From assembly GCF_900496995.4 (NCBI RefSeq), contig NC_044009.1, positions 47,476,005-47,540,004 of the forward strand: DNA of 64,000 bases. The letters are read 5' to 3'. This DNA comes from Aquila chrysaetos chrysaetos (lineage: Eukaryota; Chordata; Aves; Accipitriformes; Accipitridae). Both the position numbers and the translations under genes were made by a program. The notes beneath the pieces are model-generated. The model searched no databases. It was not told the DNA's origin and worked only from the letters and a program-made list of their open reading frames with translations. The stretch's first letter is position 1. Every line of letters begins with the position of its first letter. Below, piece by piece: positions 1-10,500 of the stretch.

Positions 1-2941
1 CTAGCTATCTACAGCTGAAGCAAACTCTGCTTCTTGATTCAAAACCTATATACTGCCCTTATGTTTTTTTCCCTCTTTCTTTCTTAAAGGGGGAAATGTT
101 ATACATTTTGAAGACCTCATATAAGCTATTTTAAACAATGTTATGAAACATGACATTTTAAAGGTGCAAATTAATAACATGAAAAGAAAACACTGGATAC
201 TGACAGCATTTTAAATTTTTTTAAACAAGATTACTTTAAAATGACAAGTAGTATTCCCAGGGAAGTAGCAGAAGCCCCCCTCCCTTTAAGGCATTTAAAG
301 CTAACTTAACAAAACACTAGCAGGCATACTATAAACCATATAAACCTAATACTCCAGTCTTTTCAATTTCCAACATGTAGAACTCCACTATTTATAAAGA
401 GATAACTAACAGGGCATTCTGCAATTACGTGACAATTGAAAAAAGCTTACTGAAAATTAATAGTAAAGCAAGAGTACCTGCTAATAATACAATACAATAC
501 AATAATTTTTGGTCTTCTTATCAATAACAGCCAGACATGTAGTGACTGTGCATTGCAAATTATTATTTTGATCTATATTGACAATATAAGGTAAACCTGA
601 CTTTTAAAATGAACGCATTTATACAGAAGCAAGTTGGCACCTTAACGTGACTCAATAGCAGGCTTCCTTACTGTTTAATATACCCAAATATGCAAAGTAG
701 TTTAAGAAATATATTTGTGCTCATGCTGCATGCATACTGGTACACCATCTATTAATCAAAACAATAATCCAGGAACATGCCACAAAAAATACATCCACAC
801 TCTATTAAGGAAGTACTAAACATGAACTTCTGACTGAACAATATTAGGTACAGCATATAATAATCACCTAACTAACATTGCTTTCAGAAATTCAGCGAGA
901 TGGTCTGCCATATTCCTTAGCATCTCCTCAAATTTGTGAAGTTTTACACAGTTTTTATCCTACATTTACACATCTTTAAGAAGTAGGTAAGTAGCTACCA
1001 CACTTTGGTATTTGAAAGCCAAGCAAGCTTTTAAAGTTAAATCTAATAAAAAAAGTACTTCTACTTTCACTAAAATATAGTGGCAAAATATTTTGCATTC
1101 TAGCATCTCTGATTTCACAAAGAATTAAGATTACACTATCAGGAAGGATTTGATGCCAGCATTTCTGGGTTACTAGAATGCTGCTGTATTGAAACACTGA
1201 AATCCACATTTTTTTCTCTCTTGGCTGAAATGCTGAGCCTTTAGTGTTGTATTAATATTAACCACGTTGATGTTTGGTTTGGAAAAAAAAAAAAAAAAAG
1301 TCAAGAATTAGTACCACCAATGCCTGCCTGCTAAAACTGCTAATTAGATTCCAGGAAGCCACCAGTCCCTCCAAATACTGGCCAGAGAACAAAGAATAGC
1401 ACAGTGACTTGTATTCAATGCATTACCACCAGTGTCAAATATTTCTCAACTCAATTTACAATAAGCTGTAACTTTAACCAGTTGTTTTGGAAATAGTATG
1501 CCAAAATGTATTTGCACAACTTTTTAGTAATAGATTAGCATTAAAAGGTATACCTAAAGATACCTCAAAAATATCACACGTTCTCATTTTGCTTTAATTT
1601 ATTATTTAAACTAATTTATGCAAGCTGTAAAACTAATTGACTCCAAAACTTTGCTGGTTTGTATATAAAGAATGCAGAAGAAACGAATACTCCTGGGTGA
1701 GCTGAGTGCCACATCCACCTGAAAACCTGCACTGACTATGCATGATTTTTGTTTAATTCAAGACAGCAACTTTGCTTCTTCAGTCAGCCTTCACTCAACG
1801 CATGTAAGACCACAGCAAGCAACTTCCCAACATCATCCATAAAACCCTGGGTAACAAACGCGATCCCTGTTGATACAAGTTTCAATCAATCCCTTTGATA
1901 TCTGTTTAAAAAAATAAAAAGGAGGGTGTGAGTGCGTGAGAGAGGTTGTAGGTGTGAGGAAGGAGCGGTTTTATTTAGTTCCCTTCCGCTCAGCAACTTT
2001 GTAATCCATTTACCGCTCTCTTTTCCCATCTCTCACCCCTGCGCGTTGTTTGGCTGGAAACTGGGCTGCAAGAATGTGAAGAATGTAAACAGTCTTTTAT
2101 TGTCCAAAAGGATAGGAGTGTGAAAGAAATGGTGCCTTATCGCAGGACTGCAGCTCGCTACTTCATTGCTATGATAAAGTACTGGAGCAAAAAACATTAC
2201 ACGACAAGCGCAATCCAAAACCGGATTAGAATTTGACATAAGCTTCCTCAAAAACTAATCAATCAACTCATGCTGTAATATTAGACTCCGGCTCTTAAGG
2301 AGGGTGTTTAATCCCTTCAAGGTTTATTACACACTCCCTATTGACTACAGTGACAAACTTTCAGATACGAGGCAGCTGGGGAAGAGAGGCATAACTTTTG
2401 CAGCACGGATCAGAGGTAATTACGGGAGCGAAAACAAAACTCCCCCCCCCAACAAGTTAGAAATGCCATTTTAATAATACTTGTTAAAGTGAAGATTGCC
2501 AAACTCTTTTGCCAATACAATTTTTCCTCTTTTTAACCTCTCCCGCCAGGTTAACGCGATCATTAAGACCATTTGTTTTCCACCACGACCGCCCCACAGC
2601 CAGGGCCATTTGCCGGCTTCGGGAGAAGTTGCGCTCTTCGCGTACCGCTCTCCAGCCGCGCACCTCGCTTCGCTTCCCTCCCCTGCACAGTTTTGAAGTC
2701 TGCATTTCGCCTTGTCAGTCCCCAAATTCCCCCTCTGCATGCAAAGGCGTACGTAGCATAGCACAGGCATGTGCGACAGCCTATAATAAAAATGAACCAG
2801 CACCCCGGCGTGCGCCGCAGCAAGCCGAAACTACGGTGGGAGCTTTCAAAGCGCAGGTGACTCTACCGACGCAACCCGCTATGTCGTGCCCACGAAACAC
2901 TGAGGACAGCGCAAAACTTTTCGGGAACGGACAGTTTCGGG

Positions 2942-2958
2942 GTGTGTGTGTGTGTGTG
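2942..2958. repeat. Short (GT)n microsatellite
   Basis: Eight GT units followed directly by a G run, inside the CpG island. No function is apparent. Confidence 0.8.
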
Positions 2959-3112
2959 GGGGGGGTACTCGGCACCCACCCACCGGCCCGCCGTGCCCGG
3001 CTCCGCGGCGGCTGCCGGCGCATCCCGGGGCACCCCCGGCTCCCCTCTTCGCTCGGCCAGCCGGAGCGCCCCGCCATCCCGAACGAGCCCGCCGAGCAGC
3101 AAACGCGCGGGG

Positions 3113-3180
3113 AAAAAAAAAAAAAAAAAAAAAAGCACAGACGCGCTTAAAATAATAATAATAATAAAAAAAATTAAAAA
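3113..3180. repeat. A22 run and (AAT)n within a CpG island
   Basis: Twenty-two A residues (3113-3134), a short spacer, then AAT repeats and A runs to about 3180. It is an abrupt AT-only patch inside GC-rich promoter DNA, just inside gene A's first intron. It may be the tail of a very short retroposed copy or simple slippage. No recognisable element body adjoins it. Confidence 0.75.
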
Positions 3181-3376
3181 GCGATAAAACCAGGTGTCGG
3201 GGCTGTGGGAGGCTGCCCGCTGGCGTGGTGCGGGCTGCTCGGAGTCAACCCTGCCTTTGCCTCCACGGGAGACCGCGCCTGCCACCTTCCCCGGCGGGAA
3301 GGGGGCCCGTTCCCCAAAAGTCTTGCGGCAAGGGGGGCCGGGGCGGGGGGGGGGGGGCTCGGGGAAGGAGACTTAC

Positions 3377-3430
3377 GAGCTGGAGGACGCCCTGGACCAC
3401 GACGAGGGGCAGGGGCTGCAGGTGCACCAT
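3377..3430 (-). CDS. Gene A, first coding exon: signal-peptide-like start, protein unrecognised
   Basis: The exon reads MVHLQPLPLVVVQGVLQL, 18 codons, ending in phase 0 at CAGCTC followed by GTAAGT, a perfect match to the donor consensus. The ATG at 3430-3428 has a good context (GCCAGG before it, G after it). An in-frame TGA at 3463-3461, 33 bases upstream, makes this the first possible start. Residues 4-18 form one hydrophobic stretch after a short start containing one histidine, as in a secretory signal peptide. First exons that carry only a signal peptide are common in secreted and membrane proteins. I compared it by eye with several secreted and receptor families and could not place it. 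The mature protein lies outside the window. An alternative is a non-coding first exon with a chance start codon. Confidence 0.5.
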
Positions 3431-4175
3431 CCTGGCTGCCGGTCTAGGAGGAGACTCCCCTCACACGGGTCTCGCACATCTCCGCTCCGGGGAGGAGGGG
3501 AGTTGGGGGGGTGGTGGAGGGGGGGGGGGGCAGGACTGAGCGTAGGGACACACCGCCCCGCTTGTCCCCCCTCACGGGGCGCTGGCAGGCAGCGGCGAGA
3601 CCCCGGCACTGCCGCGCCGCTCCGCGCCGCGCCTCTCGGCTCCGCGGGCGGCCATGGCGAGCGGGAGGCGGGAAGAAGAAAGAGGGAGGCGGTGGCGGCG
3701 GCGCAACCGGGTCGGGCGTCCGCGGCACCCCCCGCGGGGAGGAGGGGAAACCCTCTCACAGCCCGCCGCCGCGGAACGGCGGCGTGGGGGCTCGCCTGCG
3801 GCCGGAGCCCGCCGCCCCGCTGCCTGTCATGGTGCCGCCGGGGCGGAGGAGCCGCCCGGCCGGGCCGAAGTTGAGGAGAGCCGTCGTGAAGCGAGGCGGC
3901 GCGTTCCCGCCGGGCGCTGAGGAGACCCCGGTGCCCCGGGCGGGGCGGCCCTCCGCCGGCAAAGTTGAAAGACGCGGCGGCCCCTCCTCCGCCCGTAGTC
4001 ACCCCCCGCCGCCCTGCCCGGACGGGAAAGGCGGCCCCCGGGGCCAGAGCCTGGCTTCGCCGCGGGGGAAGCGATCCCGGCGCTGCCTTCCCTCAGGGAA
4101 CCTCCGCCGCCCGGCCCTGCCGTTGGGCTCCCGCTCTGGTGTGAAAGGAGAGACGGGTGAAGGGTTTGACTTGAC
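3431..4175 (-). other. Likely 5' untranslated region of gene A
   Basis: If transcription starts about 30 bases downstream of the TATA box at 4203-4209, the leader would be roughly 740 bases if unspliced. It is GC-rich and contains upstream ATGs on the minus strand. A spliced leader or a nearer TATA-less start is equally possible. The start position is inferred, not seen. Confidence 0.35.
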
Positions 4176-4202
4176 GTTCATCGCCCCTCCGCCCGGTCCC
4201 GT

Positions 4203-4209
4203 TTTTATA
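4203..4209 (-). promoter_or_regulatory. TATA box upstream of gene A
   Basis: On the minus strand the sequence reads CTTATAAAAAC, containing a perfect TATAAAA, set in GC-rich DNA where such a motif is unlikely by chance. It points towards the gene A start codon. Confidence 0.5.
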
Positions 4210-4619
4210 AGGAACGCACCGTCACAGCTCCATTTCTCTCGGGTGGATCTGCCCCCCCCCCCCGGCACCCCCACACGGGTGGGCAGCCGTGGCCCGTGTG
4301 GGGAAACTCAACGCGTTTCCTCTCCGCAGCCGTGAGGGGAGACATGGCGGCATGGCTGGGCCCTGCAGCCTGCCCTGGCACCCACCCGCCTGCCCGCCCG
4401 GCCGGGACCCTCAGCCTGCCCTGGGGACACCACGCGTCCGTCAGCCGGGGACAGCGTCCCCTCGAGTGGCCGTGGGGACGGCGTCAAGTGCGAGCGGGCT
4501 CCTTGCGTGGGGCTCGGGCTGCGCAGGGGAGCGGGGAAGAGCGGGGCCTCAGTAACGGCGTGCTGCGGGCCCAGAGGGCTGGAGGTTCCATCTCCAAAGG
4601 AGTCACTCCGAGCTTATTT

Positions 4620-5690
4620 CCATTTAATAACGTAAATGAACGAATAAGCTCCGGACCCGCTTTTGAGGTGGGCGTGAGCAGCCTGGAACTTTGGTTGCTG
4701 CGCTTTCGAGCTGCAGGAGTGACAACCTTGTAACGCGGCAACCTGGAAAGGGGAAATGAAGTTTTGAGCGCGGCAGGCCGGCGTGGGACGGAAAGCCCGG
4801 CCGCGTTCGGCACACATGCCTCCCACGCGGCCTGGGACCGAAGTGGTGGCACCGTTACCCATAACGGCTACGCCTGCGTCAAGTCCGGCAGTGCCGGCAT
4901 TTGCAAATCGGTAATTCATTATGTGATGTGATACGCAAGATCTCTGCCAGTGGGCTGAAGTGGAGGTAGTGGTTTCAGCTTCCAGACCTTGCCTGTCATT
5001 TGCAGATTAGTTTCCTCTTAATTCTCGGTTGCCCCATCTCATCTTCTTACTAGGTCTGCATTCAGGTTACATTTTGACTACCTTTGTATTTTCAACCCCT
5101 AAAGTTCTTGCCAGTGGAAACAGCTTTGCAAGCCCTTTCATTGCACTTGAGAGCAGCCATGATGTTACCCAATAATGATTGTGGTTATTTAGTTGTTCTA
5201 TCCCACTGGTTCTTTCCCTAGATCTGCTGCTAGGTGTCTCCTAAAACATATCATGTGGATGCAATCGAGCCACAAATCGCGTTCTCTCATTTGGGTTCAG
5301 AAAAGATGCTTGATCTATAGCTAAGGAAACTACATATAAACTGAACAACTCTAAAACGGGTTCATTTGCAGCAGATGCAAAGATTGAGAGAAAAAACTGA
5401 CATGGTGATGGTCAGTGAGTCAATCTATTATAATGTAATTCACATGCTTACTTTTTGTAGCAGTATTTAAAAGTTATTTTTAAAGCGTTTATTTTAGTGG
5501 TCTTCAACCTCTTGTGCTCCCCTTTGATTTTTATTTTTAATATAGAATGATAAGCATAAAATATGTTCGGATTTACCTATTAGAATTTAAACCCCAAAGT
5601 TGCCTTAACATCCTGGATGGAAAATAGTTAAATGCTGCTATGGGTATGTTTAGTATTAAAAAATGATATTTTCTATGGTACTGAAATTAT
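4620..5690. other. Intergenic, nothing recognised
   Basis: Base composition falls from the CpG island to ordinary AT-rich sequence. I see no gene, RNA or repeat family here. Confidence 0.6.
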
Positions 5691-5699
5691 ATTTTTGCA

Positions 5700-5990
5700 C
5701 AAGTAAATGAGCCGGTTATTGGCTTAGCCGTAAGGAATCGCTGTGTTGGGCTGACCAAGGCTCTTGTGCTGAGCACCCTGTGCCGGGATGAGCCAGGTAG
5801 GTAAGAATTTACCTGCGCCGGGCTCGGACGGAGGTAGTGGCCCGGCCTCGGGTCCTTATAATAAATGGAAACATCTTGAGCGCTATCTACTGCTCGCAGG
5901 CGGTACTGCCTGCAAGTGCGGCGCGAAGATTTTATTTTCTCATGACGAATTGCATTATGCAGCTGGGTGAAAAGACTGTTATGCAATTAG
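5700..5990. promoter_or_regulatory. Isolated CpG-containing block, candidate regulatory element
   Basis: About 290 bases with frequent CpG (GCCGGTTATTGG, GCGCCGGGCTCGGACGG, CTCGGGTCC, GAGCGCTATC, GCGGCGCGAAG) lie between strongly AT-rich flanks. It holds TTATAATAAATGG and CATTATGCAGC motifs of the kind found in homeodomain-bound enhancers. Open frames on both strands are short and have no splice sites of note. It could be a small CpG island, a conserved enhancer, or an unrecognised retroposed fragment. Composition is seen; the role is inferred. Confidence 0.3.
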
Positions 5991-6849
5991 TTAGAATTAT
6001 GAAGACTAAATTCGGATGAAGTATTTAGATAGATCTTTTTTTAAAATGAAAAGCTGTGCTCTATAAATTTAAGGAAAGCTGAATTTCTGTAATTGGCTTT
6101 TAATGGAACCATAGTGTTTAAACTGAAGTACTGTAGTTCTATCCTATTAAATACAAACAGACTCGATTTAAATGACATTAACTTTGTCACATAAGCTATC
6201 AGAAGCTGGCCTTAAATCATACTTTTTCTAGATTAACTAGCAGTAAATATTTGTAAAGTGCTTTGAAGATGAAAAGCACCGTGCACACTAAGTGATAAGT
6301 ATTATTGTTATTTGTATTGCTTCCCGGAAAAGCCACGGTAGTGTTTGTTAAGAACAGAATATAAGGCCTGAGCTTTGCATTCCCTTGCTTTGGCATGTTA
6401 GCATGATCTTCAAAGATCATTTAAATGGGGAAGGGAAAATTTTCTGGTCTAATTTTAAGGCACAATAACAAATAGTTTGTTCATCTCAGGAAATAACAGT
6501 TGTATACTGCAGGAAGTAATCCTAATCACTCTAGAAATGGATTGATGAGTAAGCTGTGGAAAAACTAAACTAAGAGCTCAGGGTCCTACTAAACCATCTT
6601 GGCTGCTACAAGGCAGTGAAAAATATCTGATTAACACATGATCTCTAATGCTCATGCACAAAGTCAATAGTAATTTTTATTCCTTTATCAAGTAATTTAT
6701 AAGCACAAACAAGTAAAACCTGTGGTTAGCATCAGACCCATCTGTCATTCAACCTCAATTCAATTCTCAAATCTCATTCTTCTACGTTAATTTAAAATGC
6801 TGGCATCAACTTTTGCTCTTCTTAGTCCTAAGACTCCTCACTCTGTTTC

Positions 6850-7409
6850 CAAATATCAGGAACACTGGACTGGAAAGAGCAGTCTGTGTCATTCAACCCA
6901 TCTCCCTTGACTGCAGACAGTGAAGTGTAGGTTCTTTTTGGAAACTCTTCAAGATCCGTTTTTAAATTGGCTAGTTAGGAGTGGGGGGAATCCCATGCTG
7001 CATCAGGAAGCTGTTCCAAAATTTCACTCCTCTGACATTTGAAAACCTCCTTCTAACTTCTAGTTTCCAGATCTACTGTATTTGATACCTGGTTTTATGC
7101 ACACTTGTCCTTTTGCAGTCACTGCTTTATCTTAATGAGCTCTTCTTCCTCCTTCTGACAACGTGTAGCCAAAAACATTTTTAAAGTACAGATTCCCTCT
7201 CAAATTTTATTAATTATGTGAGCCAGGCAGTCTCTCTCAGGCAATAGCATTCAATTTCCTGTGTTAGCCTAGTAAAACTTTTCTTTTGTCTATTCTCATT
7301 GGAATTAATCTCTTTTGAATGTGAGTGAACATCCAAGTTTAGATGTTTGTAGTCTTGTTGGAACATCATTAATGCCTAATCTATCTCTGTTCGAAATATA
7401 TTCTCTAAC
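6850..7409 (-). mobile_element. Old CR1 LINE, 3' portion (first piece of a split copy)
   Basis: The plus strand shows the complement of a diverged CR1 3' region. It has a start like ACTGGAAAGAGC with TCATTCAACCC and TCTCCC, then GCTGTTCCAAAATTTCACTC, CCTCCTTCTAACTTCTAG and CACTTGTCCTTTTGCAGTC, in the order expected for CR1. The copy is heavily mutated, and no reverse transcriptase frame survives. It stops abruptly at the LTR beginning at 7410 and resumes after it. Confidence 0.6.
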
Positions 7410-8549
7410 TGTGGTGGGTTGACCCTGGCTGGACACCAGGTACCCACCAAAGCCCTTCTATCATTCCCTTCCTCAGCTGGACAGGGCAGAGAAAATATAA
7501 CAAAAGGCTTGTGGGTTGAGATAAGGACAGGAAGAGATCACTCACCAATTACCATCACGGGCAAAACAGACTCGACTTGCGGAACATTAACTTAATTTAT
7601 TACCAACTAACCAGAGTAGGGTAATGAGAAATAAAACCAAATCTCAAAACACCTTCCCCCAACCCCTTCCTTCTTCCCAGGCTCAACTCCACTCCTGATT
7701 TTTTCTATCTCCTCCCCACCAGCAGCACAGGGGGACAGGGAATGGGGGTTGCGGTCAGTTCGTCACACATTGTCTCTGCCGCTCCTTCTCCCTCAGAGGG
7801 AGGACTCCTCACTCTTGCCCTGCTCCAGCATTGGGTCCTTCCCATGGGAGACAGTCCTCCATGAACTTCTCCAACATGAGTCCTTCCCATGGGCTGCAGT
7901 TCTTCATGAACTGGTCTAGTGTGGCTCCCTCCCATGGGCTGCAGTCCTTCAGGCAAAGACTGCTCCAGCGTGGGTCTCTTCCATGCGGTCACAAGTCCTG
8001 CCAGCAAACCTGCTCCAGCGTGGGCTCCTCTCTCCACGGTGCCACAGGTCCTGCCAGGAGCCTGCTCCAGCGTGGGCTTCCCACGGGGTCACAGCCTCCT
8101 TCGGGGGCATCCCCCTGCTCCGGTGTGGGGTCCTCCCCGGGCTGCAGGTGGATATCTGCTGCACCGTGGACCTCCCTGTGCTGCAGGGGGACAGCCTGCC
8201 TCACCATGGTCTTCCCCACGGGCTGCAGGGGAATCTGTGCTCTGGCGCCTGGAGCACCTCCTCCCCTCCTTCTTCACTGACCTGGGGGTCTGGAGGGCTG
8301 GTTCTCTCACATATTATCACTCCTCTCTTGGCTGCACTTAGCACAGTTTTCTTTTTCCCCCTTCTTAAATGTTATCCCAGAGGCACTACCACTGTTGCTG
8401 ATGGACTCGGCCTTGGCCAGCAGCAGGTCCGTCTTGGAGCCGGCTGGCATTGGCTCTGTCAGGCATAGGGGAAGCTTCTAGGAGCTTCTCATAGAAGCCA
8501 CCCCTATAGCCCCCCCACTACCAAAACTTTGCCACGCAAACCAAATACA
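7410..8549. mobile_element. Solo-LTR-like endogenous retrovirus element
   Basis: An approximately 1140-bp block starting TGTGGTGGGTTGACC and ending CCAAATACA, giving the TG...CA ends of an LTR. I recognise it as a high-copy avian repeat, probably of an endogenous retrovirus. The body carries a repeated unit (CTGCTCCAGCGTGGG with a CCCATGGGCTGCAG companion) between about 7820 and 8250. No gag, pol or env sequence adjoins it, so it is a solo LTR or an LTR-only copy. The flanking five bases (CTAAC and CTGAT) match at three of five positions, so a target duplication is not proven. Open frames of 60-160 codons on both strands are by-products of the GC-rich repeats. The strand of the parent element was not decided. 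Confidence 0.75.
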
Positions 8550-8660
8550 CTGATACATGGTGTTATTGTATTTTCCTTTTCAAGAATACATCACAATTAC
8601 ATTTTCTCTCTATTGTTCCAGTTGTTCCAATATGTTATCCAGATCCTTCACACTACAGAC
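8550..8660 (-). mobile_element. Old CR1 LINE, middle piece between two insertions
   Basis: A short stretch including TTATCCAGATCCTTCACAC, which resembles the CR1 segment around CCCCAGATCC on the same strand as the flanking CR1 pieces. Its position between two LTR-like blocks fits one CR1 copy interrupted twice. The match is short and diverged. Confidence 0.4.
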
Positions 8661-9508
8661 TGTGACGGAAAAAGACTTAACTGCAAGGTTCAAGCAAATG
8701 ATTTATTTGAACTTCACTTACAGACTTAACACGCCACTATTGCAGGTTTTACAGATACAATGGAGGAATGCACTATTGCAATTTTTAAGGTGAGGGTAGT
8801 ACACTATTACAACCACAAGCGATTCACAGACAACCACAAGCACACACGTGTTTACAAACTTAAAGCATAAACAATATTCACTTACCCCCCCAGGTAAGGG
8901 CTCTCAATCCCAGGGAAGCTACCTCGACCGGCGTCCCGATCAAGCGGGGGAAGGGTTTCCTTCACAAGCCAACTGTATGGTTGGAGAAGTGACTCCCCCA
9001 TTTCCAGCCTGAATCTTAGAGTTTTTATCCCCTGACTTGTGGAATGGTGTGTATGACTATGTCTGAGCGGATTATGATGTATGCCTAAATGGATTATGTA
9101 TATCTGAGTGGAGTTTCCCCTTATCTTTCCTTTGCTGGTCTGTGATTGTTTGAATACACAAGGTTGCCATTTGAAGCTGAAACCCTCCAGTTCTTTTATT
9201 TTACCTTGCTTCCTCAGGCAACTGAATAGTGGTTGGATTGAGACTCGGCATACTATTTGTTAAGGGATTTCAAGGCTCAGTTCAGGTTTTGGTTCTTTGA
9301 ATGGCCCAGCCACCACCCTGTTTAGTTTAGGGTTTATCAGACAAGCCAGGGTTAAGCTGTCTACACAGCTCCCCGTGAGCCGTCTCTGCAGAGAGACAGG
9401 GCCTCAAGGCAACCCAAGGCTGGGCCGCTTTTGTAACCCCCCATGAGCCGCCTGTGTGCACTAGACATGGTGAAACTCCTTTGTGAACTATGAGCCGGAC
9501 AATCCACA
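8661..9508. mobile_element. Second LTR-like insertion within the CR1 copy
   Basis: About 850 bases from TGTGACGGAAAAAGAC to GACAATCCACA, again with TG...CA ends. It interrupts the CR1 match. A-rich and T-rich sequence near one end and GC-richer sequence near the other fit LTR organisation. Near 9370-9460 two similar segments occur (CCCCGTGAGCCGTCTCTGCA and CCCCCATGAGCCGCCTGTG). No clean target duplication is visible, so the exact ends are uncertain and the family is not identified. Confidence 0.45.
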
Positions 9509-10500
9509 CGCTGACTGCTTACCAGTTTTGTGTCAGCAGCATATTTCAATAGCAAGGTCCTAAATTTCATGCCGGAATTGGTAATTAATTTATTGAATAG
9601 TAGTGTTCCCAAGATTAATATTTGATGAATCCTATTAGTTATTTCCTTCCAGACCTTGAATACAACCTGTTAAACCATACCTTACCCTCTTCAAAACTTT
9701 TTCCTAATCACCTTCTCCAGCCTATCTAATTCTTTCCCACATGACATCCAATCACATTTTGATTGAAGTCCTGATAGATGACTCTATTTCATTTGGCTAG
9801 AAAATTAGTAACCTAATCAAAGGCAGGTAATGAAATATTCATCAACCTAGAATAATCTACCTTTCTGAAAAAAAACCCAAACCCAACCCAAACCAAACAC
9901 CAAACAGATTTATCTCATTTTCTGTTTATCCATGTTTCCAAGCCTTTTTTTTTCCTCCTTCAGATTGCTTTTGGCAGCTTTGCATATTTCTAAAACTCAT
10001 GTTTGCTGATACTGTGTTTCTCCTCCTTTCATATTCTTAGGGATAAGAATTGCATTTGCTGTTCTACATATATACCGTTCCTGATTTTACAGATTTATTA
10101 CAAATCTCTTCTACCTGACTGGCAGTTTTCCATGTTGGTTTTTCAGATTCTGGAGTGAAGATTGGCTGCCATTGCTTCCACATCTACGCTTGTCTGAATG
10201 TATCAACTGTTGAACTTCAGTTTTACCATGGGTAACTTCCACTTCCATTTTCTCCTTCCCTTTGTATTAGCTATAATTGCCCTAATATGCATGGGATTCA
10301 TTTGAGGGCACACCTAGACTATCTTTAGTTCTCTCTTCATCCCAAAGAGAGAGTGCCTTGGGTTTTTTTCTTTCTATATACTTTTGTAGGATGCTGAAGA
10401 ATCTTGGCTACTTTTTCACATGAATTTTTATGATTCTCAATTTATTACACTTGCTGACCTCTAATAAACACACTAGCTTTGATTATCTATATTTTGCCAT
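9509..10500 (-). mobile_element. Old CR1 LINE, upstream piece of the split copy
   Basis: CR1-like segments resume in the right order: GTGTCAGCAGCATATTTCAA, TTATTGAATAGTAGTGTTCC, TTTCCTTCCAGACCTTGAAT, then ATTCTTAGGGATAAGAATTG with TTTGCTGTTCTACATA, and CTATATACTTTTGTAGGATG. Together with 6850-7409 and 8550-8660 this makes one minus-strand CR1 copy of perhaps 1.7 kb before interruption. The left part of the element and its open frame are destroyed. The outer limit near 10500 is approximate. Confidence 0.5.

Larger units (their letters stand above)
1..3376 (-). other. First intron (partial) of gene A
   Basis: The donor GTAAGT at 3376-3371 on the minus strand opens an intron that runs leftwards out of the window. 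I see no convincing further exon in it: open frames are short and lack paired splice sites. Positions 1-2300 are AT-rich. From about 2580 the sequence becomes CpG-rich and is part of the promoter island. Simple runs are an A run near 1282-1298 and GT repeats at 2942-2958. That this is intron follows only from the exon call at 3377-3430. Confidence 0.55.
2580..4560. promoter_or_regulatory. CpG island at the 5' end of gene A
   Basis: About 2 kb of very high GC and dense CpG, bounded on both sides by AT-rich DNA. It contains a TATA box, a start codon in good context and a splice donor, all pointing to minus-strand transcription. Long open frames cross it on every strand and frame because GC-rich sequence has few stop codons, so they are not evidence of coding. 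Homopolymers (G runs near 3342-3356 and 3521-3531, C run near 4253-4263) make assembly errors likely here. Confidence 0.85.

Noticed and set aside
2509..4335. Several long plus- and minus-strand open frames (up to 274 codons) in the left CpG island
   Set aside because: They occur in all frames at once, are Gly/Arg/Pro/Ala-rich, and have no protein motif or splice context. They result from stop-poor GC-rich DNA.
4296..4733. Plus-strand frame starting in the ATGGCGGCATGGCTGG area as a divergent gene
   Set aside because: The start context is fair, but there is no protein motif and no clear donor, and composition explains the open frame.
7705..8468. Open frames of 70-160 codons on both strands
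   Set aside because: They are produced by the repeated GC-rich units in the LTR and show no retroviral protein features.
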